The notes under the pieces: generated by a model
What the model saw: the letters and a program-made list of their open reading frames with translations, nothing else
The model's database searches: none
What the model was told of the DNA's origin: nothing
Part shown: piece by piece, positions 1 to 5,876 of the stretch
Layout of the letters: every line of letters begins with the position of its first letter
How positions within the stretch are numbered: the stretch's first letter is position 1
Origin: Neisseria perflava
Lineage (GTDB): Bacteria > Pseudomonadota > Gammaproteobacteria > Burkholderiales > Neisseriaceae
DNA length: 22,371 nucleotides
Direction of reading: 5' to 3'
NCBI RefSeq assembly: GCF_024170405.1
Contig: NZ_JALJYC010000032.1
Span: 1-22,371, forward strand
Position numbers and translations under genes: made by a program

Positions 1-43
1 AGCTTGTTTTGCTTATAAGGGCTCAGTCGACTTTTTTTCATGG

Positions 44-72
44 GATTTATTCTAAATGATTTTGAATAAATC
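44..72. repeat. small hairpin after the left-edge ORF
   Basis: Nine-base arms GATTTATTC (44-52) and GAATAAATC (64-72) are exact inverted repeats around an 11-base loop. The hairpin lies just beyond the stop of the minus-strand ORF at 80-511, so it could protect or end that transcript. On the minus strand it is followed by an A-run rather than a U-run, so it is not a convincing intrinsic terminator. Confidence 0.35.
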
Positions 73-79
73 TAGTTAT

Positions 80-511
80 CTAGTACAGCCCCATAATTTC
101 AGCAAACTTTTCAGATGAAAATTCTGTAATAGTCAATGTCTGAGTAACCGTACCGGTGACAGTTTCATATTCGACATAATATTCAGTACCGATTAATTCG
201 CTGTAAAATGTTTTCTCAACAGGTACATAACCTGTTACCGCTTCATAAGTGACGGTAAGAACGGCGGTTGAGCCTGTTACTTCAAGGTGTATAGAAGCGT
301 CATTATTCACACCGATATTTAAGATGCTGGATGTCGCGGCAACTGTGTCGGCAGACAGAATCAAATCGGGATAAATATAGTCCGAGCCATCGTATAACGA
401 ATCACCGCTGTACAGCATGGCGTGGGTAGAAACGTCATATTCACCGAAAGAAGCATAATAAGTATTCATGTATGAATCATAAAATATGGAGGTTTCTGCT
501 GCGCTACTCAT
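80..511 (-). CDS. hypothetical protein, acidic, Tyr/Thr/Ser-rich, 143 aa
   Basis: I do not recognise this protein. The ATG at 511 is chosen over an in-frame ATG at 541 because AAGGAG sits seven bases before it. The product starts MSSAAETS, is acidic with very few lysines or arginines, and is rich in Tyr, Thr, Ser, Val and Glu. Its second half alternates hydrophobic and polar residues (for example VTGSTAVLTVTYEAVTGY), which suggests beta strands. No signal peptide, membrane span or catalytic motif is visible. The gene is less GC-rich than its neighbours and its upstream DNA is extremely AT-rich, which suggests acquisition by transfer. It is co-oriented with the HDAC-like gene but separated by about 210 bases. 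That it is coding rests on the ribosome binding site and an intact frame; function is unknown. Confidence 0.6.
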   Translation of the reverse strand: MSSAAETSIFYDSYMNTYYASFGEYDVSTHAMLYSGDSLYDGSDYIYPDLILSADTVAATSSILNIGVNNDASIHLEVTGSTAVLTVTYEAVTGYVPVEKTFYSELIGTEYYVEYETVTGTVTQTLTITEFSSEKFAEIMGLY

Positions 512-720
512 GTCAAATCTCCTTAAATGAAAGCAAGCCAAATTTAGAAAGACATTACTTACCTTTAATTATATTCAAACAATTTATCAAATCCTTAGGT
601 AAAAAAAATAAAAGCAATAAAATAATAAAAATCTCCAAATTAATAAAAATTAATTTTAATAAAATTCAATCCAGTAAAAGTAAAAAACGTTACTCAAATA
701 AGTAATATTCCAAGATATTG
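512..720. other. very AT-rich intergenic segment
   Basis: This stretch is dominated by A and T, with a run of eight A at 601-608, unlike the GC-rich genes to the right. It holds the leader and probable promoter of the minus-strand ORF at 80-511. No uptake sequence or terminator hairpin follows the HDAC-like gene here, unlike the other gene ends in the window. A short plus-strand frame here (472-705) encodes a lysine/asparagine-rich peptide typical of random AT-rich DNA, and I do not call it. Confidence 0.6.
568..573 (-). promoter_or_regulatory. candidate -10 box for the 80-511 ORF
   Basis: Read on the minus strand these bases are TATAAT, 56 bases before the chosen ATG. The hexamer 17 bases upstream (AAGGAT) is a poor -35. 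In DNA this AT-rich a chance match is easy. Confidence 0.35.
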
Positions 721-1770
721 TTAAATCCGCTTATTTTTTTTCTTCAACTTTTTCTCATAGCGCGCCGCTTCCGCCGTTTTACCCAGTCCCACCAATACGC
801 CGATGTGTGCGGCGGCGGATTTGCCCAGCGGTTCTAGGGTGTAGCCGCCTTCCAATACCGATACGATTTTGCCGCCGCAGCTTGAGGCCGTCTGAATGAT
901 TTTATGCGTCAGCCAGGCATAATCGGCTTCGTGTAATTTCAGACGGCCGGTTTCATCGTCGCGGTGGGCGTCGAATCCGGCGGAAATCAAGACAAGCTCG
1001 GGCTTGAATGCGGCCAATAGCGGCAGCCATTGTTTTCGGATGATTTCGCGGAAACGGCGGCTGTCGGTTTTCGGCGCAAACGGGGTATGGTGCAGGTTGG
1101 GGTTGCGGCTGTCGCTTTTTTTGAGCTGGGGAAACGGGAATAAATCGGTTTCAAACATATCCAAAAGCAAAATACGCGGGTCGTCTTGGAAAATTTCGGT
1201 GGTGCCGTCGGCGTGGTGCACGTCAAAATCAATGATGGCGACGCGCTGCAAACGGTGTTTGGCTAGGGCGTGCATGGCGCCGACGGCGGTGTTGTTGATG
1301 AGGCAGAATCCGCCGGCTTGGTCGCTGTGGGCATGATGACCGGGCGGGCGGATGGCGCAAAAGGCGTGATAGGCTTTTTTCGCCATCACCATATCCACGG
1401 CCTGCACCACGGCGCCGGCGGCGAAGCGGGCGGCATACAGTGAATCATGGCTCATGACGGTATCGTCGTCGATACGGTAGATTTTGCCTTCGGCAGGCTG
1501 GTGGCATTCGAGGAAATTAAGATATTTGCGCGGGTGAACCAGCGCCAGCTGGCGGTCGCTGACTTCTTCGGCAGTAGCGGTTTGCAGCCGCCGCCAGATG
1601 TTTTGCTGCTTGAGCGCTTCCTCAATCACATGGATACGTTGCGGCGTGTCGGGGTGGCGGGCACCCGGTTGGTGTTGCAGGAAAATGGGATGGGAAATCC
1701 AAACCGTGCGGGCGTTTTTGCCCATCAGTCGGCGGAGCAGGGTACGCAGGCGGCGGATGAGTGCATTCAT
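721..1770 (-). CDS. histone deacetylase-like amidohydrolase family protein
   Basis: A zinc-dependent deacetylase/amidohydrolase of the HDAC, AcuC and acetylpolyamine amidohydrolase superfamily. Visible motifs, in order: RPPGHHA (141-147, catalytic His pair 145-146), GFC (154-156), DFDVHHADGT (181-190, zinc ligands Asp183 and His185), SAGFDAH (263-269, zinc ligand Asp267) and EGGY (307-310, catalytic Tyr310). All core residues are intact, so it is probably active; the bacterial substrate is unknown. The usual HHGxGT is HHADGT here. The first 20 residues form an Arg-rich extension before the normal family start, and ATG codon 16 (at 1725) is an alternative; neither start has a strong ribosome binding site. 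It is divergent from yajC. An uptake-sequence core lies inside the gene at 938-947. Confidence 0.9.
   Translation of the reverse strand: MNALIRRLRTLLRRLMGKNARTVWISHPIFLQHQPGARHPDTPQRIHVIEEALKQQNIWRRLQTATAEEVSDRQLALVHPRKYLNFLECHQPAEGKIYRIDDDTVMSHDSLYAARFAAGAVVQAVDMVMAKKAYHAFCAIRPPGHHAHSDQAGGFCLINNTAVGAMHALAKHRLQRVAIIDFDVHHADGTTEIFQDDPRILLLDMFETDLFPFPQLKKSDSRNPNLHHTPFAPKTDSRRFREIIRKQWLPLLAAFKPELVLISAGFDAHRDDETGRLKLHEADYAWLTHKIIQTASSCGGKIVSVLEGGYTLEPLGKSAAAHIGVLVGLGKTAEAARYEKKLKKKNKRI
938..947. repeat. DNA uptake sequence core inside the HDAC-like gene
   Basis: TTCAGACGGC, the complement of the 10-base neisserial uptake core, lies inside the coding region in frame with no disruption. Confidence 0.9.
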
Positions 1771-1802
1771 GGAAGCGGTGTTTTATGGTTGTGGATTCGG
1801 TG

Positions 1803-1836
1803 TTTTTCAGACGGCCTGGCGAGGCCGTCTGAAAAA
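1803..1836. repeat. inverted pair of uptake sequences forming a hairpin
   Basis: Fifteen-base arms TTTTTCAGACGGCCT (1803-1817) and its exact complement (1822-1836) flank the loop GGCG. This is the usual neisserial terminator layout, but it lies between two divergent genes and within the probable 5' leader of the HDAC-like gene. Its U-tract is contained in the stem. Confidence 0.85.
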
Positions 1837-1880
1837 GTCGGGCGGCTGACTGCTAAATCCGGTTAAAAATACGGAAATGC

Positions 1881-1909
1881 TTGGAATTTTTTCAGACGGC
1901 CTTTAGAAT
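1881..1909 (+). promoter_or_regulatory. candidate promoter for yajC
   Basis: TTGGAA (1881-1886) and TAGAAT (1904-1909) are separated by 17 bases. A reverse uptake sequence, TTCAGACGGCCT (1891-1902), fills most of the spacer. The implied leader to the yajC ATG is about 80 bases. The boxes are moderate matches only. Confidence 0.4.
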
Positions 1910-1994
1910 ATACCGATTTTGGGGCTTGGCCGTGATACCGTCAACCCCGGTGGCTTTTTTAACCTTTTATCTTACTCAATAGAACGGAAAAACG

Positions 1995-2258
1995 ATGGAT
2001 TCAAACGTAATCGCCCAATTTGCCCCCTTAGTCCTGATTATGGTGGTGTTTTACTTCCTGATTATGCGCCCGCAACAAAAGAAATTCAAAGCGCACCAAG
2101 CCATGTTGAATGAATTGAAAGTCGGCGATAAAGTGGTGTTGGCTGCCGGTTTCAAAGGCCGCGTGACCAAAGTCGGCGAGCAGTTTTTCACCGTGGAAAT
2201 CGGCCGCGGCGTGGAAGTGGAAGTAGAGCGCAACGCGATTGCCAGCAAGGTTGAGTAG
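1995..2258 (+). CDS. yajC: Sec translocon accessory protein YajC
   Basis: YajC is a small inner-membrane protein that associates with SecD and SecF and with the SecYEG translocon. The 87-residue product has one membrane segment at about residues 8-25 (FAPLVLIMVVFYFLIM), followed by the family signature MRPQQKK and a cytoplasmic domain with LKVGDKVVLAAGFKGRV. Length and motif order are typical. Position directly before secD and secF on the same strand is the common arrangement. The ribosome binding site is weak (ACGGA). A strong intrinsic terminator follows at 2278, so part of its transcripts may stop before secD. Confidence 0.97.
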   Translation: MDSNVIAQFAPLVLIMVVFYFLIMRPQQKKFKAHQAMLNELKVGDKVVLAAGFKGRVTKVGEQFFTVEIGRGVEVEVERNAIASKVE

Positions 2259-2277
2259 TCCCTAATCTTGCTACAAA

Positions 2278-2316
2278 AGCCACCCCTTGAAAAGGGCGTG
2301 GCTGTTTGTCTTTTTT
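2278..2316 (+). terminator. intrinsic terminator between yajC and secD
   Basis: AGCCAC plus CCCTT (2278-2288) pair with AAGGG and GTGGCT (2292-2303) around a GAA loop, with one bulged C at 2297. TTTGTCTTTTTT follows at 2305-2316. This is a good Rho-independent terminator with no uptake sequence in it, unlike the other terminators here. It may reduce read-through into secDF or act as an attenuator. Confidence 0.7.
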
Positions 2317-2345
2317 ATACGAACCCGTTTGCCCGGCTCCGGCGC

Positions 2346-2357
2346 AGGCCGTCTGAA
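2346..2357. repeat. DNA uptake sequence (AG type)
   Basis: A single AGGCCGTCTGAA in the yajC-secD gap, with no inverted partner nearby. Confidence 0.95.
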
Positions 2358-2395
2358 ACAACCGTGCAGCGGGTTCAAAGCCAAAGGTTTGACCC

Positions 2396-4252
2396 ATGAA
2401 CCGTTACCCTTTATGGAAATACCTGCTGATTGCCTTCACCATTGTGTTGGCGGTGATTTACTCGCTGCCCAACCTGTTTGGCGAAACTCCGGCGGTGCAG
2501 GTATCCACCAACCGACAATCTATTGTCATCAACGACCAAACGCAGGCCAAAGTGTCGGCTGCGTTGCAGGCCGCCAAAATTCCGACCGACGGCATGTTTA
2601 TCGTCGATAATTCGCTGAAAGTGCGTTTTAAAGACGCGGAAACCCAGCTCAAAGCGCGCGACGTGATTGAAAGCACGCTGGGCGAGGGCTACATTACCGC
2701 GCTCAATCTGCTGGCCGACAGCCCCGAATGGATGGCGAAAATCAACGCCAACCCGATGTTCCTCGGCCTCGACTTGCGCGGCGGCGTGCATTTCACCATG
2801 CAGGTGGACATGAAAGCGGCCATGCAGAAGACGTTTGAGCGCTATGCCGGTGATATCCGCCGCGAGCTGCGCCGTCAAAACATCCGTTTCGGTACTATCC
2901 GCCAAACCGACAGCAGCCTGACCGTGCCGTTCCAAGACGCGGGCGATGTGCAAAAAGCGCTGGCCGATTTGCAAAAACTGCTGCCGGAAGCGACTTTGAC
3001 CGCCAACGCTAACGATATTGTCCTGACCCTGTCGCAAGACGTGATCAATAAAGTGCGTACCGATTCGGTGAAACAAAACATCACCACGCTGCACAACCGC
3101 GTCAACGAATTGGGCGTGGCCGAGCCGGTGATTCAGCAGTCCGGCGCCGACCGAATCGTGGTGCAACTGCCGGGCGTGCAGGATACCGCCAAAGCCAAAG
3201 ACATCATCGGCCGTACCGCCACGCTGGAAGTGCGCATGGTGGAAGACGATCCGGCCAAAGTGCAGGCGGCTTTGAGCGGCAATGTGCCCAGCGGCTACGA
3301 ATTGCTGTATAGCGCGGGCGAAAACCCGCAGCCGACTTTGGTAAGCAAACAAGTCGAGCTGACCGGCGACAACATCAACGACGCGCAACCGAGCTTTGAC
3401 GAAATGGGCGCTCCGGCCGTCAGCATTAATCTGGACGGTACCGGCGGTACGATTTTTGGCGAGCTGACCGCGCAAAACGTCGGTAAACGCATGGCGATGG
3501 TGTTAATCGACCAGGGTAAATCCGAAGTGGTGACCGCGCCGGTTATCCGTCAGTCGATTACCGGTGGCCGCGTGCAGATTTCCGGCAGCATGAGCAGCGC
3601 CGAAGCCAACGATACTTCACTGCTGCTGCGTGCCGGTTCGCTGGCCGCGCCGATGCAGATTGTGGAAGAGCGCACCATCGGCCCGTCTTTGGGTAAGGAA
3701 AACATCGACAAAGGTTTCCACTCTACCTTGTGGGGATTTGCCGTGGTTGCCATCTTCATGGTGATTTACTACCGCCTGATGGGTTTCTTTTCAGTAATCG
3801 CGTTGAGCACCAATATCCTGTTTTTGGTGGCGATTTTGTCTGCATTGCAGGCAACCCTGACCCTGCCGGGTATTGCGGCGCTGGCGCTGACGCTGGGTAT
3901 GGCGATTGACTCCAACGTATTGATTAACGAGCGTATTCGAGAAGAATTGCGCGCCGATGTACCGCCGCAGCAGGCGATTAACCTCGGTTTCCAACACGCA
4001 TGGGCGACCATCGTCGATTCCAACCTGACCTCGCTGATTGCCGGTTTGGCGCTGCTGATTTTCGGTTCCGGCCCGGTGCGCGGTTTTGCCGTGGTGCACT
4101 GTATCGGTATCGTGACCTCGATGTATTCGTCGGTAGTGGTGTTCCGTGCGCTGGTTAACCTGTGGTACGGCCGCAAACGCCATCTGAAAAACATTTCCAT
4201 TGGTTCGGTGTGGAAACCCGATACCGATACCGCAGCGGCCGCGAAGGAGTAA
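2396..4252 (+). CDS. secD: protein translocase subunit SecD
   Basis: SecD is an RND-fold inner-membrane protein that, with SecF, uses proton flow to help pull secreted proteins out of SecYEG on the periplasmic side. The product is 618 aa, close to the usual proteobacterial length. An N-terminal membrane segment (about 8-25) is followed by a large periplasmic domain containing LGLDLRGG (123-130), the hallmark that opens the P1 domain. The C-terminal five-helix membrane block includes GMAIDSNVLINERIREE (501-517), the conserved SecD motif carrying the functional Asp. A possible AAAGG site lies about eight bases before the ATG at 2396. The stop nearly abuts secF, whose AAGGAG lies inside the last secD codons, so translation is probably coupled. 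Confidence 0.98.
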   Translation: MNRYPLWKYLLIAFTIVLAVIYSLPNLFGETPAVQVSTNRQSIVINDQTQAKVSAALQAAKIPTDGMFIVDNSLKVRFKDAETQLKARDVIESTLGEGYITALNLLADSPEWMAKINANPMFLGLDLRGGVHFTMQVDMKAAMQKTFERYAGDIRRELRRQNIRFGTIRQTDSSLTVPFQDAGDVQKALADLQKLLPEATLTANANDIVLTLSQDVINKVRTDSVKQNITTLHNRVNELGVAEPVIQQSGADRIVVQLPGVQDTAKAKDIIGRTATLEVRMVEDDPAKVQAALSGNVPSGYELLYSAGENPQPTLVSKQVELTGDNINDAQPSFDEMGAPAVSINLDGTGGTIFGELTAQNVGKRMAMVLIDQGKSEVVTAPVIRQSITGGRVQISGSMSSAEANDTSLLLRAGSLAAPMQIVEERTIGPSLGKENIDKGFHSTLWGFAVVAIFMVIYYRLMGFFSVIALSTNILFLVAILSALQATLTLPGIAALALTLGMAIDSNVLINERIREELRADVPPQQAINLGFQHAWATIVDSNLTSLIAGLALLIFGSGPVRGFAVVHCIGIVTSMYSSVVVFRALVNLWYGRKRHLKNISIGSVWKPDTDTAAAAKE

Positions 4253-4255
4253 AGC

Positions 4256-5191
4256 ATGGAACTATTTAAAATCAAACACGACATTCCGTTTATGAGTTAC
4301 GGTAAACTGACCACGTTTATTTCGTTGGTCACGTTTATCGCCGCCGTGTTTTTCCTGGTGACCAAAGGTTTGAACTATTCCGTGGAATTTACCGGCGGTA
4401 CGGTGATGGAAGTGGAATATGCGCAAGGCGTAGATGTTAATCAAACCCGCGACAAGCTGGACACGCTCAAATTGGGCGATGTGCAGGTGCAGGCGATGGG
4501 TACCAGTAAACACATCATGATTCGTCTGCCGAATAAAGAAGGCATGACCTCCGCACAGCTCTCCAACGACGTAATGAACCTGCTGAAAAAAGATTCGCCC
4601 GATGTGACCCTGCGTCAGGTTGAATTTATCGGCCCGCAAGTGGGCGAAGAGCTGGTGACCAACGGTCTGATGGCCTTGGGCATGGTCGTCATCGGTATTA
4701 TTATCTACCTGTCTGTACGTTTTGAATGGCGCTTTGCCGTGTCCGCAATTATCGCCAATATGCACGATATTGTGATTATTCTCGGCTGCTTTGCCTTCTT
4801 CCAATGGGAATTTTCTCTGACCGTATTGGCGGGCGTGCTGGCGGTGTTGGGTTATTCGGTGAATGAATCGGTGGTGGTGTTTGACCGTATCCGCGAAAAC
4901 TTCCGCAAACCGGCCATGCGCAACCATACTGTGCCGGAAGTCATCGACAACGCGATTACTTCTACCATCAGCCGTACCATGATTACCCACGGCTCGACCG
5001 AGGCGATGGTGATTTCCATGCTGGTGTTTGGCGGTACTGCGCTGCACGGTTTCTCCATGGCGCTGACCATCGGTATCGTATTTGGTATTTATTCATCCGT
5101 ATTGGTGGCCAGTCCGCTGCTGCTGATGTTCGGCTTGAGCCGCGACAATATTGCCAAAGCGCCGAAGAAAAAAGAAGAAGTAGTGGTGTAA
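4256..5191 (+). CDS. secF: protein translocase subunit SecF
   Basis: SecF is the partner of SecD in the proton-driven complex that aids protein export across the inner membrane. The 311-residue product has an N-terminal membrane segment (about 20-38), the VEFTGGTVMEVEY motif that opens its periplasmic domain, and a C-terminal membrane block with GYSVNESVVVFDRIRENFRK, the SecF counterpart of the SecD Asp/Arg motif. The ATG lies three bases after the secD stop, with AAGGAG at 4244-4249 giving a six-base spacer. An AT-type uptake-sequence hairpin closes the operon 30 bases after the stop. Confidence 0.98.
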   Translation: MELFKIKHDIPFMSYGKLTTFISLVTFIAAVFFLVTKGLNYSVEFTGGTVMEVEYAQGVDVNQTRDKLDTLKLGDVQVQAMGTSKHIMIRLPNKEGMTSAQLSNDVMNLLKKDSPDVTLRQVEFIGPQVGEELVTNGLMALGMVVIGIIIYLSVRFEWRFAVSAIIANMHDIVIILGCFAFFQWEFSLTVLAGVLAVLGYSVNESVVVFDRIRENFRKPAMRNHTVPEVIDNAITSTISRTMITHGSTEAMVISMLVFGGTALHGFSMALTIGIVFGIYSSVLVASPLLLMFGLSRDNIAKAPKKKEEVVV

Positions 5192-5221
5192 ACGCTTTAT
5201 TCTGGTTTGAATTTGAAAGCA

Positions 5222-5254
5222 AAATGCCGTCTGAATATTTCAGACGGCATTTTT
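5222..5254 (+). terminator. uptake-sequence terminator after secF
   Basis: AAATGCCGTCTGAA (5222-5235) and its exact complement (5239-5252) flank the loop TAT and run into T residues. This is an AT-type uptake pair, the minority type in this window. Confidence 0.92.
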
Positions 5255-5274
5255 ATTGCTGGAGGAATATGGTT

Positions 5275-5430
5275 GTAGGGCAGGGTTGTTACTCCGCCCT
5301 ACATTTGGGCAGGAATCTTTGATTTCGTTTTGAGACCTGTTGTGTAGCGACTGCGGTATGGCAAAGAACTGCGCTCAATGCCGCCTGTCTCATTCTGCGA
5401 ATGAGCGGCGGAGTAGCAGCCCCGCCCTAC
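5275..5430. repeat. 24-bp imperfect inverted repeat pair
   Basis: The segments 5275-5298 (starting GTAGGGCAGGG) and 5407-5430 (ending CCCCGCCCTAC) are reverse complements at 21 of 24 positions, about 108 bases apart. The left copy can also fold alone, pairing GTAGGGC with GCCCTAC. Confidence 0.75.
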
Positions 5431-5533
5431 GTTTATTACTCAAACGTAAGTTCGGGATAAGCGTTTTAAATATTTTTATTATTTTCAGAATCATACTATA
5501 CTCCGGCAGACAGAAAATCGCTAGATTTTCGTC

Positions 5534-5553
5534 ATTCCCGCGCAGGCGGGAAT
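5534..5553. repeat. dRS3 repeat, left copy
   Basis: ATTCCC-N8-GGGAAT, the dRS3 pattern of neisserial intergenic repeat arrays. In meningococcus dRS3 sites are also known as integration targets of filamentous prophages. Confidence 0.88.
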
Positions 5554-5556
5554 CCA

Positions 5557-5592
5557 GAAACCTGGCATTTCTGCGAAACCTGGCATTTCTGC
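5557..5592. repeat. 18-bp tandem duplication between the dRS3 copies
   Basis: GAAACCTGGCATTTCTGC occurs twice back to back (5557-5574 and 5575-5592) without a mismatch, suggesting a recent slippage duplication within the unit bounded by dRS3. Confidence 0.92.
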
Positions 5593-5627
5593 AATGTTTT
5601 CAAGGCATCAGAAGCCCTAACGTCTGG

Positions 5628-5647
5628 ATTCCCGCCTGCGCGGGAAT
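5628..5647. repeat. dRS3 repeat, right copy
   Basis: ATTCCC-N8-GGGAAT, the exact inverse of the left copy including flanking bases, so the two face each other across about 75 bases. Confidence 0.88.
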
Positions 5648-5808
5648 GACGAATCCTTATGGATTCTGTCTGCCTAACCAAAACACGTTTCTAAAATTTA
5701 AAAAGAGATTCTATCTGTTTATCCCGAACTCACGTCACTCAAGCATGGGAAAGTTGTTTTCAGATTTTCTTATCCCGAACCCGCGTTTATGATGATAATT
5801 CTCAACAA

Positions 5809-5847
5809 AAATGCCGTCTGAAATGTTTAAAATTTCAGACGGCATTT
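5809..5847 (-). terminator. uptake-sequence terminator after the siderophore receptor
   Basis: AAATGCCGTCTGAAAT (5809-5824) and its exact complement (5832-5847) form a 16-bp stem with a 7-base loop. On the minus strand the transcript runs into a U-rich end. It is an AT-type uptake pair placed 30 bases beyond the receptor stop. Confidence 0.88.
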
Positions 5848-5876
5848 CTTATCTAAATCAAGCGTGAAACGGCTGA

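Larger units (their letters stand above)
5444..5735. repeat. compound inverted-repeat element with concentric arms
   Basis: Three nested inverted pairs share one centre: 5444-5460 with 5719-5735 (16 of 17 matching, core GTTCGGGATAA), 5505-5515 with 5664-5674 (GGCAGACAGAA, exact) and 5528-5558 with 5623-5653 (31 bases, exact). The distance from the outer to the middle motif is 55 bases on both sides, so the arms look like diverged copies of one sequence of about 110 bases. A third copy of the outer motif lies at 5770-5786 in direct orientation to the right arm. No coding capacity is evident. Confidence 0.7.
5255..5808. other. gene-free mosaic of inverted repeats
   Basis: This roughly 550-bp stretch between the convergent secF and receptor terminators has no credible gene. 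It holds a 24-bp imperfect inverted pair (5275-5298 and 5407-5430), an outer 17-bp pair (5444-5460 and 5719-5735), an 11-bp pair (5505-5515 and 5664-5674), a 31-bp pair (5528-5558 and 5623-5653) containing two dRS3 units, and an 18-bp tandem duplication. The layout resembles neisserial intergenic mosaic elements. The 150-codon plus-strand frame here (5340-5792) runs through the repeats and is not called. Confidence 0.8.

Noticed and set aside
601..608. A8 tract as a phase-variation switch for the 80-511 ORF
   Set aside because: The tract is upstream of the weak -35 position in generally A-rich DNA, and its length is not unusual there.
472..705. 77-codon plus-strand ORF in AT-rich DNA
   Set aside because: Its composition is Lys/Asn/Ile low complexity expected from AT-rich sequence, it overlaps the start of the better-supported minus-strand ORF, and it lacks a clear ribosome binding site.
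2411..3475. 354-codon minus-strand ORF opposite secD
   Set aside because: Antisense shadow of secD with His/Arg/Gln-rich composition typical of such frames in this genome.
5531..5650. CRISPR-like repeats
   Set aside because: The repeats are inverted dRS3 units and one tandem duplication, without regularly spaced direct repeats or cas genes.
5340..5792. 150-codon plus-strand ORF in the repeat mosaic
   Set aside because: It runs straight through dRS3 and other inverted repeats, so it is an accident of repeat sequence.
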